From assembly GCF_003260015.1 (NCBI RefSeq), contig NZ_QCXS01000002.1:2666001-2730000 (forward strand): DNA of 64,000 bases. Reading direction: 5' to 3'. The translations under genes were made by a program, and so were the position numbers. The DNA comes from Nakamurella deserti (GTDB lineage: Bacteria; Actinomycetota; Actinomycetes; Mycobacteriales; Nakamurellaceae). The notes under the pieces were generated by a model. It was not told where the DNA came from, searched no databases, and saw nothing but the letters and a program-made list of their open reading frames with translations. This document shows, in pieces, positions 50,307 to 58,927 of this stretch (positions are counted from its first letter, which is position 1; the number at the start of each line of letters is the position of its first letter).

Positions 50307-50966
50307 ATGTCCCCCACCACCCGCATCCACACCACGATCGCCGTTCTCGGTGCCGGCCGGGTCGGCTCCAACCTCGCCACCGGCCTCAGCGGTGCCGGTC
50401 ACCGCATCGTCCTCGGCGTCCGTCAGCCCGATGTCACCCGCGGCCAGTGGGCCGGCTCCCCCGTGACGGTGACCGACACCGCCGCGGCGATCACCGCGGC
50501 GGAGCTGGTCATCAACGCCACCCCCGGGGACACCACCCTGGAGCGGCTCTCCGTCCTGCGTGACGCTCTCGCGGGCAGGGTGCTCCTCGATGTGGCCAAC
50601 GCGACCACCCGCACCCCGGACGGGATGCCCGGCGGGTTACTCTACGAGGGCTCCAGCCTGGGCGCGCAACTCCAGGCCGCGCTCCCCCACACCCGCGTCG
50701 TGAAAAGCCTGAACACGATGCTGTTCTCGGTGATGACCTCACCCGCGGCACTCGCCGCCGCCCCCACCGCGTTCCTGTCCGGCGACGACATCACCGCCAA
50801 GACGCTGGTTCGGGACGTCCTGCACAGCCTCGGCTGGGCCGATCGATGGCTGGTCGACCTCGGCCCGATCAGCACCGCGCGGGGCCCCGAAGCGATGGCG
50901 CTGATGGTGCCGGCCCTGCTCGGCGCGTTCGGGTTCACCCCGTTCGCACTGTCGGTCGCCCGGTGA
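50307..50966 (+). CDS. NAD(P)-binding protein, F420-dependent NADP reductase-like
   Basis: A 219-residue protein with an N-terminal Rossmann fold: TTIAVLGAGRVGSNLATGLSGAGHRIVLGVRQPD (GxGxxG with a basic residue after strand 2, favouring NADP). ELVINATPGDTTLERLSVLRDALAGRVLLDVANA, LQAALPHTRVVKSLNTML and GWADRWLVDLGPISTARGPEAMALMVPAL are characteristic of the family containing F420H2:NADP oxidoreductase and STEAP-like reductases. Whether F420 is used cannot be judged. It is second in the pair with the IMPase-like gene and probably regulated by the divergent LysR protein. Confidence 0.8.
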   Translation: MSPTTRIHTTIAVLGAGRVGSNLATGLSGAGHRIVLGVRQPDVTRGQWAGSPVTVTDTAAAITAAELVINATPGDTTLERLSVLRDALAGRVLLDVANATTRTPDGMPGGLLYEGSSLGAQLQAALPHTRVVKSLNTMLFSVMTSPAALAAAPTAFLSGDDITAKTLVRDVLHSLGWADRWLVDLGPISTARGPEAMALMVPALLGAFGFTPFALSVAR

Positions 50967-51114
50967 CGCCCGCAGCTGCACCCGGGTGACTCCACTGCCG
51001 ACGCGGCGGCACCGACCCGTAGCCTCGGGCGACGTCTCCCGCCCGCAAGCCCACCTGCGTTGCCGCCGCGGTGTCGCCGATTTCGCCGCGGTCCGGAGAC
51101 GTTGTACCGGGAAG

Positions 51115-51475
51115 GGGTGCGGGGTCTGTACCCGGGGGCTGCGTCGATGTCGTCTGTGGACTCAGCGGCCGTCGTAGTGCTCTCCACCCGGGTGCAGGCC
51201 GCGATGACCGCCGTGATCGACGGCCACACCCGACAGGGCATCGGTGCCTACGCCGGCTGGGGCGCCCAGGCCGATGTCGTACGGATGTCGGTTGCCCAGC
51301 TTGTGGGCGGCCACCCCCACCAGGTCACGTTCACCCAGGACACCAGCACCGTGTTGGCGATCGTCATCAACAGCCTGGACTGGCGCGGCGGGGACAACGT
51401 CGTGGTCCCGGCCGCGGAATCCGCCAGCAACTTCTGTCCCCGGCTTGGAACTGCGGCGCCACGCCGCGGGCGCCG
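51115..51475 (+). pseudogene. Class V aminotransferase fragment, frameshifted and truncated
   Basis: From about 51145 the frame reads LSTRVQAAMTAVIDGHTRQG, IGAYAGWGAQADVVRMSVAQ, LVGGHPHQVTFTQDTSTVLA and IVINSLDWRGGDNVVVPAAE, a good match to the N-terminal part of class V (cysteine desulfurase-like) aminotransferases. Around 51435 the homologous frame shifts by one: GLELRRH appears in the next frame, where relatives have an ELRRHGV-like sequence. Nothing further of the family, including the PLP lysine, is found. The original frame continues to 51845 by chance. The gene is therefore broken and lacks most of its length. Confidence 0.65.
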
Positions 51476-51733
51476 CGGGTACGGCCTCTACGCCGTGCTG
51501 CGGGTCCAGCTGTCGGTCAAAGGTGGCATCACGCAGGCTGAGCCGGCCGACTTCGTCGGCGTTACGCAGCCCCGCAGGTTATGGACTCTGCGGCCCCTGC
51601 GGGAAGAGAACTTGGTCGACCGTGATCGTCTCGGCTGGACTTGTCACCGATCGGGGCGCGGCGATCGATTGGTCGGTTCAGCACCACCCAGGTCCCGGCA
51701 AGACCCGGGTGCTGGGAGCTTTCGGACCATCCT
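51476..51733. other. Decayed segment without a recognisable gene
   Basis: Open frames here have no family-like character. The stretch joins the aminotransferase remnant to the short MerR gene and looks like degraded coding DNA. Confidence 0.4.
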
Positions 51734-51952
51734 TCAGTCATCGCTGGTCGTACCAGCCACGATCTCGCGGACACTGCTTGCAGACATCCCGAAGGCAAGA
51801 AGACCTCGGATGGTCCGGACCCGCGCCACGTCCGCGATGTCATAGCGACGTCTTCGACCGACGCGCAGGGCGGTGATGAGCCCACTGCGTTCGTAAGCAT
51901 GGAGATCGGACTTGTTGACCCCGGTCTGGGCGGCTAATTCGTTGATGTCCAC
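51734..51952 (-). CDS. MerR-type HTH protein, DNA-binding domain only
   Basis: A 72-residue protein: VDINELAAQTGVNKSDLHAY then ERSGLITALRVGRRRRYDIA and ARVRTIRGLLAFGMSASSVREI. This is the complete MerR winged helix-turn-helix, with tyrosine and arginine-rich wing, but the dimerisation helix and effector domain are absent. I chose the GTG at 51952 because GGAGGG lies at the right distance. A longer in-frame start at 52129 would add a cysteine-rich stretch without family character. It may be a small stand-alone regulator or the remnant of a longer gene in this decayed area. Confidence 0.65.
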   Translation of the reverse strand: MDINELAAQTGVNKSDLHAYERSGLITALRVGRRRRYDIADVARVRTIRGLLAFGMSASSVREIVAGTTSDD

Positions 51953-52219
51953 GCAGGCCCTCCAACAGGTGTCCATGCTGGCCTTTTGACAGTTCCGTTC
52001 GAGGCAGGTCTGTAGCTCGCAGTTCTCGACTGTGCTGATCGCGAGTATGTCGACGGCTAGGGGGCGCCAGGGATCGGAGTGAACCACCTCGGTGTCACTG
52101 GCGGCTCCGCCGGGTTGAGGTCGCGGCAACCGGGTCGAACGTGGGTTGATGCGCGGCCACGTGGCCGCTGGGGCTGCATCGGGGGTCAGGAAGCTGTCGC
52201 CGGCTACGTCGCAACGGAG

Positions 52220-53164
52220 TCACGAGAATTCGAAGAAGCTCGCCGGGCCCAGGTTGGGTTCGTGCCATTGACGCAGGGCCCACCGGATCGTGTTGTCCGG
52301 TGTCACCTCCAACAGCTGAACCGATTGGAGTTGGTCGCGTGCGGGAGTCCGGTCGCTGCACCAGTTGGCGAAGACGGTGTTTCCATTGGGCAGCCTGGTC
52401 GCCTGTTGTATGGCGTCCAGCTTCAAGCCGTCCTCGAGCGCGTCGACGCGGTTGTACTCCCATACGATATTTCCCGACGGCTCCACTTCTCGGACGTAGC
52501 CGCTGTGGTCGCCGCTGATGAGCGTGTTGCCGTTGGCGAGTCGTTCGACGCCCCAGGGGGTTTCAGCGGTGATGGACCACATCGCTCGCCCGTCGAGGTC
52601 GTATTCGACCACCTCCTGGCGATCCATGTGCGCCAAGAGAACCGTTCGGTCGGTGGTGAAGGCGCAGGACCGGAACATGGAGTGCGGGTCTGTCCCTGAG
52701 GTGCTGATCTCGATGCGATGCTCGACCGCGTTGTCACGCTTGCGCAGAATCAGCGCTGCGGCCGGGTTGCCGTTGATGACGACGAACACGTGATCGGCGT
52801 CGACGGGCCGGCAGGTGTGGATCTCGGTGCCGGGCGCTGCAGGATAGTCCCAGACTCGTCGTCCATGGGGGTCGATTTCGCTGGCTCCGTGGAGCCTGGC
52901 GAACAACACGTTGCCGTTGGGCAGCGTGTTGATCTGGCCGAATTCGCCGGGTTCTGGCAGTTCGTAGGTCCACGCGACGCGCCCGCCGGTGATGCGGAAC
53001 ATCCGTTGGTGGTGGAACGAGGCGTTCTGCCATTCGCCTGCGTAGAGGAAGGAGTGCTGGTGCAGTCCGTTGCCGGGCAGGGGTGCTGTCGCTGGGCTCG
53101 GGACATCCACGTGGGTGGGGCGGGGCTGGAAGATGCCTTGCGCCGCGATGGTGTTGCTGTTCAC
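52220..53164 (-). CDS. Beta-propeller protein, arylsulfotransferase/PQQ-like
   Basis: A 314-residue protein without signal peptide. Repeating blades are seen: QINTLPNGNVLFARLHGASEIDPHGRRVWDY, TVLLAHMDRQEVVEYDLDGRAMWS, GVERLANGNTLISGDHSGYVREVEPSGNIVWEY and ATRLPNGNTVFANW. The LPNGNxL / D-G-xxVW pattern is shared by arylsulfotransferase-type and quinoprotein-type propellers, but no catalytic residues can be assigned. HSFLYAGEWQNASFHHQRMF near the N-terminus is a possible active-site loop. The GTG at 53164 follows AAAGG. It lies 76 bp downstream of the aldo/keto reductase gene on the same strand, as the probable fifth gene of the sugar operon. Confidence 0.6.
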   Translation of the reverse strand: MNSNTIAAQGIFQPRPTHVDVPSPATAPLPGNGLHQHSFLYAGEWQNASFHHQRMFRITGGRVAWTYELPEPGEFGQINTLPNGNVLFARLHGASEIDPHGRRVWDYPAAPGTEIHTCRPVDADHVFVVINGNPAAALILRKRDNAVEHRIEISTSGTDPHSMFRSCAFTTDRTVLLAHMDRQEVVEYDLDGRAMWSITAETPWGVERLANGNTLISGDHSGYVREVEPSGNIVWEYNRVDALEDGLKLDAIQQATRLPNGNTVFANWCSDRTPARDQLQSVQLLEVTPDNTIRWALRQWHEPNLGPASFFEFS

Positions 53165-53240
53165 GCCGTTTACCTTTCGGCCGTCTGGGGTGGGCGGCGC
53201 GTTGTTACTGCGAGGGGTGTGTCGGGTGCCGTTGCGTCGG

Positions 53241-54251
53241 TCAGCGCACCGGTGTGAGGGCGACGTCGATGGCATCCAGCTCGGCCTGTTCGAAGTCGAG
53301 GTGTCGGCTCGCCGCGTGGGTGAGGGTGAGCTGTTCGGGACTGCTCGCACCGACGAGCGCCGATGTGATGGTCGGGCGACGAAGGATCCAGGAGATCGCC
53401 ATCTGGGCGAGGGTCTGTTCGCGTTGGGCGGCGATGTCGCTGAGCCGCCGGAGGGTTTGTTGCAGCTCGGGTGTGATGGCCTGCCCCTGGAGGAAAGGGC
53501 TGTTGCCGGCTGCTCGGGACCCGGCAGGGATCCCATCGCGGTATCGGTCGGTGAGCAGGCCCTGGGCGAGCGGTGAGAAGGCGATGCCGCCGATGCTCAG
53601 CGCGTCGATGGCCCCGAACAGTGCTTCCTCAGGACCGCGTGAAAGCATCGAGTAGCGCATCTGGTGCATGAGAAGCGGTGTCCCGTGCGCCGCCAACACA
53701 GCATGGGCGGCTCGTGTCTGCTCCGCGTTGTAGTTGGAGACCGCGACATACAACGCCTTGCCTTGGTCGACGATGCTCGCGAGGGCACCCATCGTTTCCT
53801 CGATGGGCGTGTCGGGGTCGGGGCGGTGGTGGTAGTAGATGTCGACGTACTCGACGCCCATCCTGGTGAGGCTCTGGTCCAGGCTTGCCATCAGGTACTT
53901 GCGCGAGCCGTGGTCACCGTACGGGCCGGGCCACATGTCGTAGCCGGCTTTGGTGGAGATCACGATCTCGTCGCGGTGGCGGCGGAAGTCGCGCCTGTAG
54001 ATGTCGCCGAACAGCGATTCGGCGGACCCGTAGGGCGGTCCGTAGTTGTTCGCGAGGTCGAAGTGGGTGACACCCAGGTCGAAGGCCCGCCGCAGGATGG
54101 CTTGTGCGGTGATGCGGTTGTGGTCTGCACCGAAGTTGTGCCACAGGCCCAATGAGATCACCGGCAGCAGCAGACCACTGCGTCCGGTGCGGCGGTAGGG
54201 CTGCTGTTCGTAGCGGTTGGGATCAGCGCGGTAACTGGTCTCAAGATCCAT
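53241..54251 (-). CDS. Aldo/keto reductase, YghZ-like
   Basis: A 336-residue (beta/alpha)8 aldo/keto reductase. The catalytic tetrad is visible as D65 and Y70 (HFDLANNYGPP), K101 (STKAGYDMW) and H141/H142 (YYHHRPD). The AYGxxxGxAE-like motif NNYGPPYGSAESLFGD and the NADP-binding C-terminus (SALVGASSPEQL) fit the YghZ group, whose E. coli member reduces L-glyceraldehyde 3-phosphate and methylglyoxal. The ATG at 54251 overlaps the binding-protein stop by 11 bp. In this operon it is likely to reduce or oxidise a sugar brought in by the transporter. Confidence 0.86.
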   Translation of the reverse strand: MDLETSYRADPNRYEQQPYRRTGRSGLLLPVISLGLWHNFGADHNRITAQAILRRAFDLGVTHFDLANNYGPPYGSAESLFGDIYRRDFRRHRDEIVISTKAGYDMWPGPYGDHGSRKYLMASLDQSLTRMGVEYVDIYYHHRPDPDTPIEETMGALASIVDQGKALYVAVSNYNAEQTRAAHAVLAAHGTPLLMHQMRYSMLSRGPEEALFGAIDALSIGGIAFSPLAQGLLTDRYRDGIPAGSRAAGNSPFLQGQAITPELQQTLRRLSDIAAQREQTLAQMAISWILRRPTITSALVGASSPEQLTLTHAASRHLDFEQAELDAIDVALTPVR

Positions 54252-55614
54252 TGACGGTGAACCCCTGCTGCCGGCCGTAGCTGACGATCTGCTCCTGCCA
54301 CTGCGACAGGCCCGCCGCCAGGTCGAAGCCTGACGCGACCTGCTGACCCGCGGTGTCCTTGTACAGGTTGTTGGCGTAGAGCTGGTACGGCAGGAACTGC
54401 CAGCCTTCGGCGACGTCACCGGACAGCTGGACGTAGAGCTGGGCCGCAAGTTGGCCACCGAGGATTTCCGACGGGGCGTTGAGGTACGCCGGGTCCTTCT
54501 GCACGGTCAGGCTCGCCGGGAAGGTGGCACCGCCGGCCTTGCCAACGTTGGCCAGCGGCCAGTCGGTGCCGTACCACTGCGCGAACGCCACGGCCGCGGC
54601 TTTGTTCGGGCTGGTCGAGCTGACGGCGGTACCCGAGCCGCCCATGGCCGCGTTCACCGCGGTTCCGGCTTCCCAATTGGGGATGGCCGCCGCTCGCCAC
54701 AGTCCGTTGTTCTGGGTGAGCGACTGCGCGAGCACCGACGACCCCCAGGCGCCGGCGAACCAGGTGGCGTAGGTGCCGGATCCCATCTGGTTGAACCAGT
54801 CGGCGGTGAATCCGGGCACCGGGTTGACGAGGCCGTCGCGGAGCATGCCGGACCAGTAGGTGGCGTACTTGGTGGTTCCTTCGTCGGCGAGGTCGACGGC
54901 CAGGTTGGTGCCGTCGAGCTGGAAGGGCCGACCACCGGCCTGCCAGATCAGCCCGAGAGCCTCGGTGGAGTCCCCGGGGTCGAGGTTGGAGATGAAGGCG
55001 TCGGGTGCGGCTTTCTTGAGAGCCTCTGCTGTCTGACGGTACTCGTCCCAGGTGGTCGGGACGGTGAGGCCGAACTTGTCGAAGACGTCGGTGCGGTAGT
55101 ACATGACCATCGGCCCGTAGTCAGTCGGGACGGCGTACAGCTTCCCGCCGAACTGCGAAGCGCGCGCTGCGGACGCGTCGTAGGCATCCACCGACGCCCC
55201 GTAGGGGGTCATGTCCTCGAGGTACCCGGCGGCCGCGTAGGTGGGCATCATCGGAAGTTCCAGCGCGGTGCAGTCAGGTGCCCCGGTGCCGGCCTTGTAG
55301 ACCGTGGCGAGCTTCGGGTACAGGTCCGCGGTGGACCCGACGGCGGTCACCTGCAGATCGACGTACGGGTGCAGCTTCTTGTACGCCGGGACCAGCGCCG
55401 GGTCAGGGGTGCCCCAGGTCCAGAAGCTGACGGTGACGGGTTTGTCCGCGGTGCCGAACTTCTCGCCGTCCCCGGCCGGGCCGGCGGAGCCCGTCGAGGT
55501 GGACGAGGTGCCAGACGGCGCCGAGGTGCCGCAGGCGGCGAGAGCGCCGGCGAGGGCCGCGGAGCCGCTGATCGCGAGGAAGCGGCGTCGGTTGAGCAGT
55601 GGGTTGACAGGCAT
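54241..55614 (-). CDS. Sugar ABC transporter substrate-binding lipoprotein (family 1)
   Basis: A 457-residue protein with a twin-arginine style signal and lipobox: RRRFLAISGSAALAGALAAC. The mature part is a family 1 extracellular solute-binding protein (VTVSFWTWGTPDPALVPAYKKLHPYVDLQV; YAVPTDYGPMVMYYRTDVFDKFGLTVPTTWDEYRQTAEAL). Such proteins bind oligosaccharides or sugar alcohols. The gene starts at ATG 55614, preceded by AAGGAG. It is the third gene of an operon read leftward from the two permeases, controlled by the divergent LacI-type regulator. Confidence 0.9.
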   Translation of the reverse strand: MPVNPLLNRRRFLAISGSAALAGALAACGTSAPSGTSSTSTGSAGPAGDGEKFGTADKPVTVSFWTWGTPDPALVPAYKKLHPYVDLQVTAVGSTADLYPKLATVYKAGTGAPDCTALELPMMPTYAAAGYLEDMTPYGASVDAYDASAARASQFGGKLYAVPTDYGPMVMYYRTDVFDKFGLTVPTTWDEYRQTAEALKKAAPDAFISNLDPGDSTEALGLIWQAGGRPFQLDGTNLAVDLADEGTTKYATYWSGMLRDGLVNPVPGFTADWFNQMGSGTYATWFAGAWGSSVLAQSLTQNNGLWRAAAIPNWEAGTAVNAAMGGSGTAVSSTSPNKAAAVAFAQWYGTDWPLANVGKAGGATFPASLTVQKDPAYLNAPSEILGGQLAAQLYVQLSGDVAEGWQFLPYQLYANNLYKDTAGQQVASGFDLAAGLSQWQEQIVSYGRQQGFTVNGS

Positions 55615-55732
55615 GGCCTTACTCCTTTGTGAAGGTCGTGCAGAAGCGCGGCGCCGGATCTGGGCGCAGCGTTAACCGGCGCGGAGGTGGCCCCCCGGCG
55701 GGGTGAATCCGGACGCTGCCCGGAGGCGTGAG

Positions 55733-56659
55733 CTACATCTTGACACTGCCGGTCGCCAGACCGGATTGCCAAAATCGTTGCAGCACAAGGAAAGCCAAGA
55801 TCAGTGGAACGATCGCCACGAGTGAGCCGACGAGGACGAGCGGATAGACCCCTTCGACCGTGACGGTCTGATTGGTCTGGTTCGCCTGGCCGTTGAGCTG
55901 GGCCAGGCCCACCGCGATGGGGAACTTCTCCGGGCTGGTCAGCAGGATCAGCGGGAAGAAGTAGTTGTTCCACGCGCCGGTGAGCCCGAAGAGGATCACG
56001 GAGGTGATCCCGGGGGCCATCAGCCGCAGGACGACGGAGCGGAAGATGCGGAATTCCGACGCTCCGTCGGAGCGGGCGGCCTCGATGATCTCCTGGGGTA
56101 CGGAACGTTCGGCGTAGACCCACATGAGGTACAGGCCGAAGGGGCTGGCCAGGCCGGGCAGGATCACCGCGGCCGCGGTGTCGGCGAGCCCGACCTTGCT
56201 GCTGAGCAGGAAGATCGGGACCGCCAGCACCGAACCGGGAATCATCACCGCGCCCAGGACGACGGCGAAGAACAGCCGTTTGCCGGGGAACTCGAATCGC
56301 GCCATGGCGTAGCCGGCCAAGGCGCTGACCAGGGCGGAGCCGACGGCGGTGACTACCGCATAGAACACGGTGTTCAGCAACCACTTGCCGTAGATGCCGT
56401 CCTGGATCGTGAACAGCCGTTTGAGGTTGTCCCAGAGCGCGAAGGTGTGCCCGAACTCGAGACCACCGGTGGCATACAGATCGACCTGAGTCTTGGTGCT
56501 GTTGATGACCAACCAGACGAGCGGCACCATGAAATACAGCAGTGCCGCGATCATCACCACGGTCAGCGTGGTGCTCTTGCGCTGACCAGGTCTGCTCCCA
56601 TGGATCCGCTGCTCGACAACGGTTGTGGTGACGTCGAGCGCGTCGAGCTGTGCAGTCAC
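55733..56659 (-). CDS. Sugar ABC permease, MalG type
   Basis: A 308-residue permease with six membrane segments. The EAA loop is EIIEAARSDGASEFRIFRSVVLRLMAPGI, the typical MalG-type motif, and GSLVAIVPLILAFLVLQRFWQSGLATGSVKM is the usual C-terminus. It forms the channel together with the MalF-type protein encoded immediately upstream; the two genes overlap by 4 bp. No ATPase gene is found in this operon, so a shared MsmK-type ATPase from elsewhere is expected. Confidence 0.9.
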   Translation of the reverse strand: MTAQLDALDVTTTVVEQRIHGSRPGQRKSTTLTVVMIAALLYFMVPLVWLVINSTKTQVDLYATGGLEFGHTFALWDNLKRLFTIQDGIYGKWLLNTVFYAVVTAVGSALVSALAGYAMARFEFPGKRLFFAVVLGAVMIPGSVLAVPIFLLSSKVGLADTAAAVILPGLASPFGLYLMWVYAERSVPQEIIEAARSDGASEFRIFRSVVLRLMAPGITSVILFGLTGAWNNYFFPLILLTSPEKFPIAVGLAQLNGQANQTNQTVTVEGVYPLVLVGSLVAIVPLILAFLVLQRFWQSGLATGSVKM

Positions 56660-57603
56660 TTGCTCAGGCCTGTCTGTGTTCGCCGTGAACGGCCCAGGAA
56701 GAATTGGAAAGCGACCGCCAACATCACGGTGGTCAACCCGAGGGACACCGCGACGGCCGCGGAGTAGTTGTACGAGTTACCGGCGAACGCCAGATTGTAG
56801 GAATACAGGTTGGGCGTGAAACCCGAGGTGATCACAGTGGGCGCGAGCGACTGCAGGATGCTCGGCTCGGTGAACAGCTGGATGGCGCCGATGACACTGA
56901 AGAACATCGTCAGACCGATGGTCGACCGCAGCGCAGGCAGTTTGATGCTGATCAACTTGCGGAACTCGCCGGCACCGTCGATCTCGGCGGCCTCGTACAG
57001 CTCCTCCGGGATCGACTTCAGGGTCGAGAAGAAGATCAGCATGTTGTATCCGGCGCCCTGCCAGATCGTGATGTTGGCCATCGACGGCAGGATCCAACCC
57101 CGGTCCAGCAGGTTCGGCGGCGTGACGTCCAGCCACTGTGCGACGTCCCCGACGAGACCGAATTTCGGCCCGTACATGTATCCCCACATGAGAGCGGCCA
57201 CCACGGTGGGCACGGCGAAGGGCACGAACATCCCCAGTCGGAACAGCCCGGCACCTCGAAGCCGCCGGCTGTCGATCGCCACTGCCGCACCAAGCGCGAT
57301 CAGCAGCCCGATCGGGATCTGGATGGCCATGAAGACCAGCACCCGACCCAGGCCGGACCTGAGCACAGGGTCCTCGAACGCGCGGACGTAGTTGGCGAGA
57401 CCGACGAAGGTGTTGCCGCCGACCATCTGCTCCCGGTACAGGCTGAGCCACGCGGCATAGGCCAGCGGCAGAATGAGCGTCGCGACGAACAGGATCGCGA
57501 AGGGGGCGATGAAGGCCAGGCCGGTGCGGGCCAGCCGGCGCTGGAACGCCGGCGTGCGTCGGGTGGTGGGCGCCCGCTGCGGCGGCGCTGACGAAGCGAG
57601 CAA
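56656..57603 (-). CDS. Sugar ABC permease, MalF type
   Basis: A 315-residue permease, six membrane segments after a basic N-terminus. LARTGLAFIAPFAILFVATLILPLAYAAWLSLY and the EAA loop ELYEAAEIDGAGEFRKLISIKLPAL are diagnostic. The start appears to be TTG 57603 with GGGAG five bases upstream. It is the first gene of the sugar operon; a good promoter and a LacI operator lie directly upstream. Confidence 0.88.
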   Translation of the reverse strand: MLASSAPPQRAPTTRRTPAFQRRLARTGLAFIAPFAILFVATLILPLAYAAWLSLYREQMVGGNTFVGLANYVRAFEDPVLRSGLGRVLVFMAIQIPIGLLIALGAAVAIDSRRLRGAGLFRLGMFVPFAVPTVVAALMWGYMYGPKFGLVGDVAQWLDVTPPNLLDRGWILPSMANITIWQGAGYNMLIFFSTLKSIPEELYEAAEIDGAGEFRKLISIKLPALRSTIGLTMFFSVIGAIQLFTEPSILQSLAPTVITSGFTPNLYSYNLAFAGNSYNYSAAVAVSLGLTTVMLAVAFQFFLGRSRRTQTGLSK

Positions 57604-57660
57604 CGATGCTCCCGTGAGATGTGGGCGGCCTTCCGATGCACACGTGTGCTCTTCGGAGGA

Positions 57661-57675
57661 ATGGTAGGGCTACCA
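57661..57675. promoter_or_regulatory. LacI-type operator O1
   Basis: ATGGTAGGGCTACCA contains the perfect palindrome TGGTAG-GG-CTACCA. It lies downstream of the leftward promoter (-10 at 57692-57697), where a bound repressor would block initiation. Confidence 0.8.
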
Positions 57676-57691
57676 GTCGACGCCTGACAGA

Positions 57692-57720
57692 TTTCTACTC
57701 GATGACAAACCTGGTGTCAA
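57692..57720 (-). promoter_or_regulatory. Sigma-70-type promoter of the sugar ABC operon
   Basis: On the minus strand TTGACA (57720-57715) is followed after exactly 17 bp by TAGAAA (57697-57692). The first is a perfect -35 hexamer and the second a fair -10. It points to the permease gene starting at 57603. Confidence 0.6.
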
Positions 57721-57838
57721 CGGTCCGAAGCAACCTTCTCGCAGAGTCGTCGATCGCGCGGCGCGATACGCCAGAATGAGAGGATTCGAGTGGGGCACGA
57801 CCGTGCGTGCTCGTGCGCGACGATCCAGCGATGCCGCT

Positions 57839-57853
57839 ATGGTAGGGCTACCA
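57839..57853. promoter_or_regulatory. LacI-type operator O2
   Basis: ATGGTAGGGCTACCA is repeated without change 178 bp from O1 and about 50 bp before the lacI-type start codon. The two identical sites could be bridged by a repressor tetramer or serve the two divergent promoters. Confidence 0.8.
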
Positions 57854-57904
57854 ACTCGACCCCGTACACGTGCCGGATGCAGCTCAACAGGAGAGGCGCC
57901 AGGA

Positions 57905-58927
57905 ATGACCAGATCCGGACGACCGACGCTCGATGACGTGGCGCGTGAAGCCGGTGTATCCAGAATGGTCGCCTCGCGCGCCGTCAACGGGGCGGCGAAT
58001 GTGAGTCCCCGCGCGGCAGCGCGGGTACACGAGGCGATCGCGGCGTTGGGCTACGTCCAGCATGCCGGCGCCCGAGCGATGGCCCTCAACCGGACAGGAA
58101 CCATCGGGTTCATCGCGCCGATGGCCAACCAGCGTTTCTTCGCCGACCCCAACGTCGCCGCCGTCCTCGGCGGCATCAAGGAGGTACTACAGGACAGCCC
58201 CATCCAGTTGGTCACCCTCATCGTCGAGGACCAGCAGGATCAGCTCAAAGCAGCTCGGTACGTCAAGGGCGGCCACGTCGACGGCGTCATCGTGCTCACG
58301 CCTGAACTTCTTGAACCACTCGTGGTCGACATTGCCGGCGCCGGGGTGCCCATCGCTGCCAACGGACTCGTCGACGGGGCACCCCGCATGGACAGCCTCG
58401 TCACCGACACCCGGAAGGGCGCCGGCGACATGTGCACCTATCTGGCGAGAGCCGGAGTCACGCGATGCGCGGTCATCGCGGGCCAGCGCGACGTTCCCAG
58501 TACCTGGAACATGATCGCCGGAATCCGAGACGTTTTCCCGGGCACCAGCGAAGACCACATCACCTTCGGTGATCACACGCCGGAAGCGGGACGCAACCGC
58601 ATGCACGAACTGTTGGACCGGGACCTGGGTTTCGATGGCGTGTTCGTAGCTTCGGATGTGATGGCCAGCGCCGCGTTGCCCGTGCTCATCGATCGGGGGT
58701 TCCGGGTACCGGATGACGTGCAGCTCGTCGGCTGGGACAACTCCCTCCCCGCGGACACCTGCCGCCCCTCCCTCACCACCATGAGCATCCCCTTCCACGG
58801 GATCGGCCGGTCCCTTGCCTCCATGCTGACCGACCGGATCAATGGCGCCGCCGGCGGCCGCGTGACTCCCGTGACGACCGCGATCGTCCGACGAGGATCA
58901 TCCCGACCGGTCCGGTCGCCGGACTGA
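57905..58927 (+). CDS. LacI-family transcriptional regulator
   Basis: A 340-residue LacI/GalR-type regulator. PTLDDVAREAGVSRMVASRAVNGAANVSPRAAARVHEAIAALGY is the helix-turn-helix and hinge; residues 62-340 form the periplasmic-binding-protein-like sugar domain (TIGFIAPMANQRFF, HVDGVIVLTPELLEPLV, FDGVFVASDVMASAALPVLIDRGFRVPDDVQLVGWDN). The ATG at 57905 has GGAGAGG upstream. It is divergent from the sugar ABC operon, and two identical palindromic operators lie between them, so it very probably represses that operon and itself until a sugar is bound. Confidence 0.92.
   Translation: MTRSGRPTLDDVAREAGVSRMVASRAVNGAANVSPRAAARVHEAIAALGYVQHAGARAMALNRTGTIGFIAPMANQRFFADPNVAAVLGGIKEVLQDSPIQLVTLIVEDQQDQLKAARYVKGGHVDGVIVLTPELLEPLVVDIAGAGVPIAANGLVDGAPRMDSLVTDTRKGAGDMCTYLARAGVTRCAVIAGQRDVPSTWNMIAGIRDVFPGTSEDHITFGDHTPEAGRNRMHELLDRDLGFDGVFVASDVMASAALPVLIDRGFRVPDDVQLVGWDNSLPADTCRPSLTTMSIPFHGIGRSLASMLTDRINGAAGGRVTPVTTAIVRRGSSRPVRSPD

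Larger units (their letters stand above)
57604..57904. other. Divergent control region between the sugar operon and lacI-type gene
   Basis: These 301 bp contain two identical operator copies, a recognisable leftward promoter and the lacI ribosome binding site (GGAGAGG). No gene is seen. Confidence 0.7.
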
